Assembly (NCBI GenBank): GCA_045604965.1
Contig: JAZUPB010000031.1
Coordinates: forward strand, 1-50,145
From: JAISGQ01 sp045604965
GTDB lineage: Bacteria > Bacillota > Clostridia > Oscillospirales > Acutalibacteraceae
Direction: 5' to 3'
DNA: 50,145 nt
The translations under genes and the position numbers were made by a program. This document shows positions 31,415 through 38,879 of the stretch, piece by piece. Under the pieces are notes generated by a model. It saw only the letters and a list, made by a program, of their open reading frames with translations. It was not told the origin of the DNA and did not search any database. Each line of letters starts with the position of its first letter. Position 1 is the stretch's first letter.

Positions 31415-33796
31415 ATGGATACAAAATTTATGCGTGCTCTGGAACTTGACAAGGTTCTCGATATGCTTGCACGGGAATGTTCCTGCGAAGATGCGGCTGC
31501 AGCTGCTCGCGCTATCGAACCAGAAACCGACCTTGTAAAGGTTCGCCAGATGCTCAGCGAAACTTCCGACTGTCATATGCTTCTCGGTCGTTTCGGCGCA
31601 CCCTCCTTCGGAGGTGTTAAAAGCGTCACTAATGCTGTGCGCAGAGCTCAGGCCGGTGCGGTTCTGACTATCCCGGAGCTTATGAGAATAAGTGAGGTTC
31701 TCAGAATAGTTCGTGCACTGCGCGAATGGCGCGGTCACTGTGAAGGTGTTATCACCTGCATCGACTCACTTTTTATGTCACTTGTTCCCTATAAATCCGT
31801 TGAGGATAATATTAATTCAGCCATACTCAGCGAAGACGAGCTTTCTGACAACGCTTCTGCAGATCTTGCTTCAATCCGCCGAAAGATACGCTCTGCTCAG
31901 AGCAGAGTGCGCGAAAAGCTCGATGCACTCGTTCGCTCATCAACACATTCTAAGTATTTACAGGACGCTATTGTCACTCAGCGCGGAGGACGCTTTGTTG
32001 TCCCTGTAAAAGCTGAATTCAGAGGCGAGATTGCAGGTCTTGTCCACGATACCTCCTCCTCAGGTGCTACACTTTTTGTTGAGCCTATGGCTGTAGTCGA
32101 GGCCAATAATGAAATACGTGTTCTGCAGACTGAGGAACGCGCTGAAATTGAACGCATCCTCACTGCGCTCAGTTCTCAGGCAGGTGACTGTGCCGACGGT
32201 ATTGTCACTTCCTACAATATGCTTATAGAACTTGATTTGCTCTTTGCAAAGGCAAGACTTGCCTATAATATGAAGGCATCTCTCCCTAATGTAAATGAGG
32301 ACGGTATTATCGACCTTAAAAAAGCTCGCCACCCGCTTATCAACCGCGATAAGGTAGTACCCACCAACATTCGTCTCGGAAGAGATTTTGATACGCTGGT
32401 TATAACAGGCCCCAACACCGGCGGTAAAACCGTTGCTCTTAAAACTCTCGGTCTGTTATCCGCTATGGCTATGTGCGGTCTTATGCTCCCTGTCAGCGAC
32501 GAGAGCGAAATATCAACATTCGAAAACATCCTTGCCGATATCGGTGATGAGCAGTCAATAGAGCAGTCTCTTTCCACCTTCTCAGCTCATATGACAAACA
32601 TCATCAGGTTCTTTAAAATTGCCGATTCACGTACCCTTGTTCTTCTCGACGAGCTGGGTGCAGGCACCGACCCTGTTGAAGGTGCCGCACTTGCCACATC
32701 TATAATCGAGCATCTGAGAATGCAGGGCTGTATTATCGCGGCTACTACTCACTACGCCGAGATAAAGGCATTTGCCATAAGCACTCCGGGAGTTGAAAAC
32801 GGCTGCTGTGAGTTTGATGTAAAGACTCTGCGTCCCACATACAGACTGCTTATAGGTATGCCCGGACGTTCCAACGCCTTTGCTATAAGCGAAAAGCTCG
32901 GCATTCCTGTTGAGGTTGTTGACAGAGCGAAAGAGCTTATTTCCGAAGACGATGCGCGATTTGAAAAGGTTGTTGAAGATCTTGAAAAGAGCCGTCAGAG
33001 TATGGAAAGTGAGCAGGAAGCTGCTCAGAAGCTGCGCATAGAGGCTCAGAGAGTTCGTGATGATGCCGCCAAGTCTCAGGAAAGACTTGAAAAGGAACGT
33101 CAGGATATCTTAGACCTTGCAAAAGCTGAGGCAAGCAGAATTGTTTCTTCAGCCCGAGCTCAATCTGAGGCTCTTATGCAGGAGATCGATCAGTTCAGAA
33201 AAGAGCTCAAGAACAGTGCCGATGCGGCTGCTCTCAGTGTAAAGGCAAAGCATGAGCTTCGAAGCCGCATAAAAGGTCTTGAGGATACTGCTGATCCGAT
33301 CGTCACCTTTGACAGCGACGAGGAATATGTTCTCCCCCGTCCTCTCAAGGCAGGAGATTCTGTTCTTATTGTCACACTCGAAAAAAAGGCCACTGTCTCA
33401 AAAGATCCTGATTCTTCCGGCAATGTTGAGGTTCAGGCAGGAGCTCTTAAAATGCGCGTCAAGATTTCTGATCTGCGTCTTCTTTCTCCCGATAAAAAAG
33501 CAGAGAAAGCCAAGCAGAGAGAGTATTCCGTTACTAAGAAGCTTTCGCGCGACGCAACAAGCGAGATAGATGTACGCGGTCAGACTGTAGATGAAGCCAT
33601 AATCGAGGTAGACAGCGCTATAGATTCTGCCGCAATTATGAATCTCGGAGAAATAAGGATAATCCACGGAAAAGGCACAGGTGCTCTTCGTGCAGGTCTG
33701 CACCAGCATTTCAAGAGACATCCTCAAGTAAAAAGCTTCCGTCTTGGCACCTTTGGCGAAGGTGAAGCGGGAGTTACGATAATCACACTTAAATAA
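31415..33796 (+). CDS. mutS2: Endonuclease MutS2
   Basis: MutS-family ATPase; in Firmicutes it suppresses recombination and splits collided ribosomes. In the 793 residues, a lever/clamp region is followed by Walker A GPNTGGKTVALK (~332), DELGAGTDPVEG (Walker B), and THYAEIKAFA. A coiled coil spans ~510-610, and the C-terminal Smr nuclease domain (~716-793) carries DVRGQTVDEA and IHGKGTGALR. AAAGGA precedes the ATG. It is 67 nt after recO with no terminator, so it may share the transcript. Confidence 0.96.
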   Translation: MDTKFMRALELDKVLDMLARECSCEDAAAAARAIEPETDLVKVRQMLSETSDCHMLLGRFGAPSFGGVKSVTNAVRRAQAGAVLTIPELMRISEVLRIVRALREWRGHCEGVITCIDSLFMSLVPYKSVEDNINSAILSEDELSDNASADLASIRRKIRSAQSRVREKLDALVRSSTHSKYLQDAIVTQRGGRFVVPVKAEFRGEIAGLVHDTSSSGATLFVEPMAVVEANNEIRVLQTEERAEIERILTALSSQAGDCADGIVTSYNMLIELDLLFAKARLAYNMKASLPNVNEDGIIDLKKARHPLINRDKVVPTNIRLGRDFDTLVITGPNTGGKTVALKTLGLLSAMAMCGLMLPVSDESEISTFENILADIGDEQSIEQSLSTFSAHMTNIIRFFKIADSRTLVLLDELGAGTDPVEGAALATSIIEHLRMQGCIIAATTHYAEIKAFAISTPGVENGCCEFDVKTLRPTYRLLIGMPGRSNAFAISEKLGIPVEVVDRAKELISEDDARFEKVVEDLEKSRQSMESEQEAAQKLRIEAQRVRDDAAKSQERLEKERQDILDLAKAEASRIVSSARAQSEALMQEIDQFRKELKNSADAAALSVKAKHELRSRIKGLEDTADPIVTFDSDEEYVLPRPLKAGDSVLIVTLEKKATVSKDPDSSGNVEVQAGALKMRVKISDLRLLSPDKKAEKAKQREYSVTKKLSRDATSEIDVRGQTVDEAIIEVDSAIDSAAIMNLGEIRIIHGKGTGALRAGLHQHFKRHPQVKSFRLGTFGEGEAGVTIITLK

Positions 33797-33812
33797 CAAG
33801 GAGGAAAACTAT

Positions 33813-34745
33813 ATGTCTGATGAAAACAAGGTAATTTCCCTCGGCGGTACAATTGACGAAAACGCACAGTCTCCCGCGGAAGAAAAACCGGTTGAAAATG
33901 AATCCGGTACTTCCGGCACTCTTGCAACACCATTTGAAACACCTGCAGAAGCCTACATCCCCACCCCCACTGAAGTAAAGCAGGTAGTGGATAAAAAGCC
34001 TGAGCAGGTCAAAAAGAAGAGACATAAGGTCCTCAAGGGAGTAATCATCACTTTTGTCATTCTTATTCTTCTTGTTGTGGTCGCTGTCGGCGTTCTTGCT
34101 TTCCTCGTAATTTACGATGATATGCCCGCTGCTCCCACCGAAACAGTTGATACCTTTACAGTCGTTTCCAATACTATAGGCGAATTCGTATCCGAGTCCG
34201 GAAGAATGGAATTTTCTACCAGTGAGGTCAACGGAATATACGAAAAGATCAAGCCAATGCTGGAATCAGCAGTTGCTTCCTACGGTGCTGAGCTTTCTGA
34301 AAGCTTTATCGTTATAAACGACAACAAGATAACTTATTATGCACGTGTCAAATATAAGGGATTCACCCTTCCTGCCCGTGTTGTACTTAAGGTCAGCTAC
34401 GATGACCCCAACGTTTGCATTATGCTCGACAAAATAACCGTCGGCAAGCTTACCATTCCTGAAAAGGTATTATCTGTATTTCTTGCAAATGTCAACTATC
34501 CCAAAGATATAAGCTTCGACTCCGAAAGAGCAGAATTCAAATACAATACCGAGGCACTCAATGAGATTTTCATTGATTTTATTCGCAAGAATGAAGTAAT
34601 GACCGATGTTGAAAACTTCCTTAACTGGGGTGCAAGCATTTTCGGCGGTTCCTATACTTTCGAAAAAACCTTTGATATTACTATAACTGAATGTCAGGTA
34701 ATAGATAATCAGCTTGTATTTACCATCGATAAAGTCTTTGCATAA
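33813..34745 (+). CDS. Single-pass membrane protein, possibly YpmS/DUF2140-like
   Basis: A 310-residue protein. Residues 1-72 are acidic/proline-rich and cytoplasmic, ending in basic KKKRHK. One membrane helix spans ~73-99, and the remaining ~210 residues are extracellular. The outer part has alternating beta-like segments (ITYYARVKYKGFTLPARVVLKVS...ITVGKLTIPEKVLSVFL) that vaguely recall YpmS (DUF2140), a lipid-binding-like fold. I am not certain of the family. AAGGAGG gives the ATG start 16 nt after mutS2, so the two are co-transcribed. A terminator follows. Confidence 0.6.
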   Translation: MSDENKVISLGGTIDENAQSPAEEKPVENESGTSGTLATPFETPAEAYIPTPTEVKQVVDKKPEQVKKKRHKVLKGVIITFVILILLVVVAVGVLAFLVIYDDMPAAPTETVDTFTVVSNTIGEFVSESGRMEFSTSEVNGIYEKIKPMLESAVASYGAELSESFIVINDNKITYYARVKYKGFTLPARVVLKVSYDDPNVCIMLDKITVGKLTIPEKVLSVFLANVNYPKDISFDSERAEFKYNTEALNEIFIDFIRKNEVMTDVENFLNWGASIFGGSYTFEKTFDITITECQVIDNQLVFTIDKVFA

Positions 34746-34750
34746 ATAAC

Positions 34751-34781
34751 AAGGCGGCCATTCGGCCGCCTTGCTTTCTTT
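34751..34781 (+). terminator. Intrinsic terminator closing the era-to-membrane-protein run
   Basis: A 9-bp GC-rich stem AAGGCGGCC / GGCCGCCTT, 4-nt loop, then GCTTTCTTTT. Confidence 0.75.
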
Positions 34782-34880
34782 TGCTCAGTTTTTCGTCAAT
34801 TCGCTTTCATTATGGCTTCATTATGCTGTCACACAATATGGGTACACTATAGCCACAACAAAGAAAGCGAGGTTACGGTT

Positions 34881-36179
34881 GTGAACAATAATTCAAACAA
34901 CACGTACAACAATAATAACAGCAATTCACTATCTCATTCAGCCTCATGGCAGCAGAACGGTTATACTGAGTCTCAGAAAACGCAGCTATGTGCGCCTGAA
35001 TACTATTACGCAGATCGTATACAGAAGCCGCATAAATTTCCCCAGGAAAAGAAAAGCACAAGCGGCTTATCAGCAAAGCTTGCTGCAGCACTGCTTGCCT
35101 GCACAGTTATTTTCTCTGCAGGTGCAGGTTTCGGCGGCGGATATCTCGCAAGCAGGCTTATGACTCCCCGCGCAGAAAATCCCACACCACCCCCTGACAG
35201 CTCTACCGTTCTTTTTCAGTCTGTGACAGGTTCTTCTGCCGGCGCTGATGATGCATTTGTAGCTGCATCGGTATCTTCCTATGTCCTCAATTCTGTTGTA
35301 GAGATCACCACAGAAAGCGTCACCTACAACACCTTTATGGGCCAGTATGTAACAGAAGGTGCAGGCAGCGGAGTTATTGTTTCCTCCGACGGTTACATTG
35401 TAACAAACGCTCACGTTATCGACGGTGCGAGCGGAATCACTGTCACACTGTCCGACGGCACCGAATATTCTGCTGAGCTTATCGCCAGCGACACTAAAAC
35501 AGATCTTGCAGTTGTCAAAATAGCTGCCGAAAATCTCCCTTCTGCCGTATTCGGTTCCTCCTCAGAGCTTTGTGTGGGTGAGCCTGTTATTGCCATAGGA
35601 AACCCTCTCGGCGAGCTTGGCGGTACAGTTACCAGCGGCATAATAAGTGCTCTTGACCGTCAGATCACTATCGGCGGCCAGGCTATGACTTTGCTTCAGA
35701 CGGACGCTTCCGTCAGTCCCGGAAATTCCGGCGGTGGATTGTTTAATTCCAAAGGTGAGCTTATAGGCATTGTCAACGCAAAATCATCCGGTCAGGATGC
35801 GGAAGGCCTTGGCTTTGCAATTCCATCCGATACAGCTAAGGAAGTCATCGAACAGCTTATTGCTTTCGGATATGTTCAGGGACGCATAACCCTCGGACTT
35901 TCCCTTGTTGATATCAATGATCGTTCTACAGCCAGCGCATACAGGGTTTCCACCTACGGCGTATATGTTCTTTCTGTTACTGAAGGTTCAAGCGCCGAAG
36001 CTGCAGGTTTCAAATCCGGCGATAGGTTAGTATCGTTTAACGGCACAGAATTCTCTTCTTCCACAGAGCTTGCGGAAATGCTCAATGAGTATAATATCGG
36101 CGATACGGTAACATTTATAGTATCGCGAAACCGCCGGCATCACACCATATCCGTAACACTTGAGGAATTCAAAGGTTAA
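34881..36179 (+). CDS. HtrA/DegP-like membrane-anchored serine protease with PDZ domain
   Basis: Surface quality-control protease that degrades misfolded exported proteins. The start is GTG at 34881 (432 residues), 8 nt after GCGAGG; the ATG at 34812 lies in the promoter area. An Asn-rich N-terminus (residues 1-16) leads to a single membrane anchor (~67-90). The trypsin-like domain follows with the triad His178 (TNAHVID), Asp208 (KTDLAVVK) and Ser283 (PGNSGGGLF), then one PDZ domain (~335-425). A possible -10 TACACT is at 34843; no CtsR or CssR-type site was recognised. Confidence 0.93.
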   Translation: MNNNSNNTYNNNNSNSLSHSASWQQNGYTESQKTQLCAPEYYYADRIQKPHKFPQEKKSTSGLSAKLAAALLACTVIFSAGAGFGGGYLASRLMTPRAENPTPPPDSSTVLFQSVTGSSAGADDAFVAASVSSYVLNSVVEITTESVTYNTFMGQYVTEGAGSGVIVSSDGYIVTNAHVIDGASGITVTLSDGTEYSAELIASDTKTDLAVVKIAAENLPSAVFGSSSELCVGEPVIAIGNPLGELGGTVTSGIISALDRQITIGGQAMTLLQTDASVSPGNSGGGLFNSKGELIGIVNAKSSGQDAEGLGFAIPSDTAKEVIEQLIAFGYVQGRITLGLSLVDINDRSTASAYRVSTYGVYVLSVTEGSSAEAAGFKSGDRLVSFNGTEFSSSTELAEMLNEYNIGDTVTFIVSRNRRHHTISVTLEEFKG

Positions 36180-36303
36180 TTGCCCGTTAATGTTTTGGAA
36201 ATATCTGTTTACAATCTATCCAACATTTTAACAAACACTTTACTTCATCTTAAATTAATTCATACAATTTCTTAACTGCAAAAACACATTTGCGTTTTAT
36301 AAT

Positions 36304-36554
36304 ATGACCGTACCCCAAAGAGAGGTGATGCCGATGAACTGAATAAAAAAGCATACAGTAAAACAGATTCCAAATAATGATATATTTGCCGTATGGCAAG
36401 CTGATCAGGGTATATCCCTTTTATATATAAAAAAGCCATTACTCTTTTTTACTTCTCTTCTTGTTTTTACTGCCAACCTGCCGGAGGGACGGAATACCGC
36501 TCCGGCAGGTTACGCAGACAAGTCTTTCAGGTCCGTTTCATACGGGCTTTTTTT
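36304..36554 (+). ncRNA. Candidate structured small RNA or leader
   Basis: A transcript from the -10 at 36298 to the terminator at 36554 would be ~245 nt. Its 3' half has a perfect 12-bp stem AACCTGCCGGAG / CTCCGGCAGGTT (36475-36486 with 36500-36511), whose loop itself can form CGG/CCG. A terminator hairpin follows. No known riboswitch consensus was recognised. It could be a free small RNA or an attenuator for the downstream regulator genes. Confidence 0.35.
36531..36554 (+). terminator. Terminator of the candidate small RNA
   Basis: Stem GTCCGT / ACGGGC (one G-U) with TTCAT loop and seven T. Confidence 0.7.
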
Positions 36555-36637
36555 ATTTCTTTTTCCTATCCGTCATAATTTATTCACATTAGTGGGCTAC
36601 AATAATTTTAATTTATTTTGGCAAAGGGTGAGGAGCT

Positions 36638-37309
36638 TTGAGTAAGATTCTTATTGTTGACGATGAAAAGATGATACGAGATCTTATACGTAAATATGCT
36701 GAATTTGAAAATTACGAGGTTTTTGAGGCAGGCGACGGTATGACCGCCGTTTCTATGTGTCGTAAGGAAACCTACGATATTATCGTGATGGACGTTATGA
36801 TGCCCGACCTTGACGGCTTTTCCGCACTGCGCGAAATACGCAAGTTTTCCTCAACTCCTGCTCTTATGCTTTCCGCTCGCGGAGAGGAATATGACAGGAT
36901 CCACGGATTTGAGGTCGGCGCTGATGACTACGTCGTAAAACCCTTTTCTCCCAAAGAGCTTATGATGCGTATTTCTGCAATTTTAAAGCGTGTCAGCCCT
37001 GCTGCAGCTGCATCGGATACGGTTACCTTCGAAGGGCTTACCGTTGATTTTGCAGGTCGTCTCGTGTATATCGACGGCAAGCGCGTCGATATGAGTCCCA
37101 AGGAATATGAGCTTCTTTTCTATATGGTCAGAAACCGCGGCATTGCACTTTCCCGTGAAAAACTTATCACCGATGTCTGGGGCTACGATTTTTACGGTGA
37201 CGACAGAACTCTTGATACTCACATCAAGCTTCTCAGAAAAACACTCGGTGAGTACAGCAAATTTATAGTCACTCTCAGAGGGGTGGGTTATCGCTTTGAT
37301 GTCTTATAA
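36638..37309 (+). CDS. OmpR/PhoB-family response regulator
   Basis: A 223-residue DNA-binding regulator. The receiver domain (1-~118) has the acidic pair DD at 8-9, phosphoacceptor Asp52 in MDVMMPD, and the conserved Lys in VVKPFSPKEL (~101). The winged-helix domain (~128-223) includes SPKEYELLFYMVRN and DDRTLDTHIKLLRKTL. The start is TTG at 36638 behind AAAGGGTGAGGAG. It overlaps the kinase gene by 11 nt, so the two are a cognate pair. The target regulon is unknown. Confidence 0.93.
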   Translation: MSKILIVDDEKMIRDLIRKYAEFENYEVFEAGDGMTAVSMCRKETYDIIVMDVMMPDLDGFSALREIRKFSSTPALMLSARGEEYDRIHGFEVGADDYVVKPFSPKELMMRISAILKRVSPAAAASDTVTFEGLTVDFAGRLVYIDGKRVDMSPKEYELLFYMVRNRGIALSREKLITDVWGYDFYGDDRTLDTHIKLLRKTLGEYSKFIVTLRGVGYRFDVL

Positions 37310-38771
37310 AAAAAAGAAACCTCGTCTCGGCATTACCGTAAAGCTTATTCTGTGTTTTTTGAGCTTCACAGGGATTACTCTTATTCTTCTTTGGGTGTTC
37401 CAGATAACTCTGCTCGATACATTCTATAAAAACATCACCGAAAGAAGAATACGCTCCCACGCAGATTCCATTGCCACTAACATTGACAATTCCAATGTTT
37501 ACGAGCTTGCTTCCAGGATCGTGGAGGAGGGCGATATGTCTATGAAGGTGCTGTATTTTTCAGGAGGCGTTTCCTTCGATGCATATATGTCTGCCGATTC
37601 GAGACTGCTTCAGTCACTTTCAGATGTTGAACTGTACAAACTGTACAGCAAGGCCATAAAAGAAGGCGGCAGCTGCACCGTATCATATGACCGAAGCTCA
37701 TTTCACCAATCCGCCTACAATTTTCACGATTTTTTGGGACCTGTGCCAAAACGCAGCAGCAGAGTTTCGGAAACTATAGTTTTTGTCCGCACTGTAGATA
37801 CTCCCAGTGCCTCTGCCGTAATATACATCGGCGCTTCGATCTATCCTGTTGACAGTACCGTCAGCACTCTCAAAGTTCAGCTTGTATGCGTCACCGGTAT
37901 TATGGTGCTGCTTTCTTTTATTCTTGCATTCATCATATCTCGAGTTATTTCAAAGCCTGTAGTTCATCTCAACAAGAGTGCAAAAGTTCTTGCAACAGCA
38001 GATTACTCTTCCTCTTTTTCTGCAGGTGGTTTCCGTGAAATCGCTGAGCTGTCGGACACTTTGAATCTCGCTGTATCTGAGCTCGGAAAAGTTGACCGGT
38101 TAAAAAACGAGCTTATCGCAAACATTTCTCACGACCTGAGAACTCCGCTGACACTGATTTCCGGCTATGCAGAAATGATGCGCGATATCCCTGGTGAAAA
38201 CAACGAGCAGAATCTTCAGGTAATAATAGATGAAACTCAACGTTTAAGCTCTCTTGTATCCGATGTTCTCGATCTCTCAAAAATCCAATCAGGAACGCAG
38301 ACTTTGTCCTATTCCCATTTTTCTCTCACGAATACTGTACGGAATATCATAGAAAGGTATTCTAAATTTATTGAGCAAAATGGGTATTCTATTGTTTTTG
38401 AGCCCGACAGAGAAATCTTCGTCGATGCTGACGAGGTTCGCATATCGCAAGTCATATATAACCTTGTAAGCAATGCCGTTCACTATACAGGCCAGGACAA
38501 AACTGTAATTATCCGTCAGATTTGTGATAACAGTACTGTACGCATTGAGGTGTGCGACAACGGTGAGGGAATATCTCAGGAAGACATTGAGCTTATCTGG
38601 GAAAGATATTATAAAGTCGATAAGGAACACCGCCGCAGTCAGATAGGCTCCGGTCTCGGTTTATCCATAGTAAAAGGTGTTCTTGAACAGCACAACGCCC
38701 CTTTCGGTGTAAGATCCGTCATAGGTCAGGGCAGTGTGTTCTGGTTTTCTCTTCCTGTAAGCACAACATAA
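37299..38771 (+). CDS. Membrane sensor histidine kinase
   Basis: Partner of the overlapping response regulator. It has a first membrane helix ~residues 15-39, an extracellular sensor of ~155 residues, and a second helix ~195-214. HAMP (~217-268), the H-box NISHDLRTPLTLISGY with phospho-His278, and an ATPase domain with YNLVSNAVHYT (N-box), VCDNGEGI (G1) and GSGLGLSI (G2) follow. The ATG at 37299 is used; a TTG three bases earlier is also in frame. The sensor domain has no family I can name, so the stimulus is unknown. Confidence 0.92.
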   Translation: MSYKKKKPRLGITVKLILCFLSFTGITLILLWVFQITLLDTFYKNITERRIRSHADSIATNIDNSNVYELASRIVEEGDMSMKVLYFSGGVSFDAYMSADSRLLQSLSDVELYKLYSKAIKEGGSCTVSYDRSSFHQSAYNFHDFLGPVPKRSSRVSETIVFVRTVDTPSASAVIYIGASIYPVDSTVSTLKVQLVCVTGIMVLLSFILAFIISRVISKPVVHLNKSAKVLATADYSSSFSAGGFREIAELSDTLNLAVSELGKVDRLKNELIANISHDLRTPLTLISGYAEMMRDIPGENNEQNLQVIIDETQRLSSLVSDVLDLSKIQSGTQTLSYSHFSLTNTVRNIIERYSKFIEQNGYSIVFEPDREIFVDADEVRISQVIYNLVSNAVHYTGQDKTVIIRQICDNSTVRIEVCDNGEGISQEDIELIWERYYKVDKEHRRSQIGSGLGLSIVKGVLEQHNAPFGVRSVIGQGSVFWFSLPVSTT

Positions 38772-38776
38772 AATTT

Positions 38777-38821
38777 ATCCGATCTTTCAGCCGATTCAAA
38801 AAAACAGTTGGAAGATCGGAT
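38777..38821. repeat. Inverted repeat overlapping the CotH-gene promoter
   Basis: ATCCGATCTT and AAGATCGGAT, perfect 10-bp arms 25 nt apart. It could be a weak terminator for the kinase gene or an operator, since the right arm covers the -35/spacer of the next promoter. Confidence 0.45.
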
Positions 38822-38836
38822 TATTTGTAGTATAAT
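38808..38836 (+). promoter_or_regulatory. SigmaA promoter of the CotH-domain lipoprotein
   Basis: TTGGAA, 17-bp spacer, TATAAT; ~44 bp before the TTG start. Confidence 0.75.
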
Positions 38837-38879
38837 ATTTATATTGTTTTTACTTTGGCCTGTTAAGGAGGATATAACC

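Larger units (their letters stand above)
36180..36637. other. Gene-free stretch between htrA and the two-component genes
   Basis: About 460 bp without a convincing gene. It holds a TATAAT (36298-36303) without a good -35, a ribosome site followed by a four-codon frame (MPMN, start ~36330), and AT-rich sequence. Two hairpins come last, the final one a terminator. See the ncRNA entry. The response regulator promoter could be near TACAAT at 36597, but its -35 is poor. Confidence 0.5.

Noticed and set aside
36324..36344. Frameshifted remnant of a longer gene at the four-codon frame
   Set aside because: Neither neighbouring frame continues into recognisable protein sequence; more likely a leader or chance.
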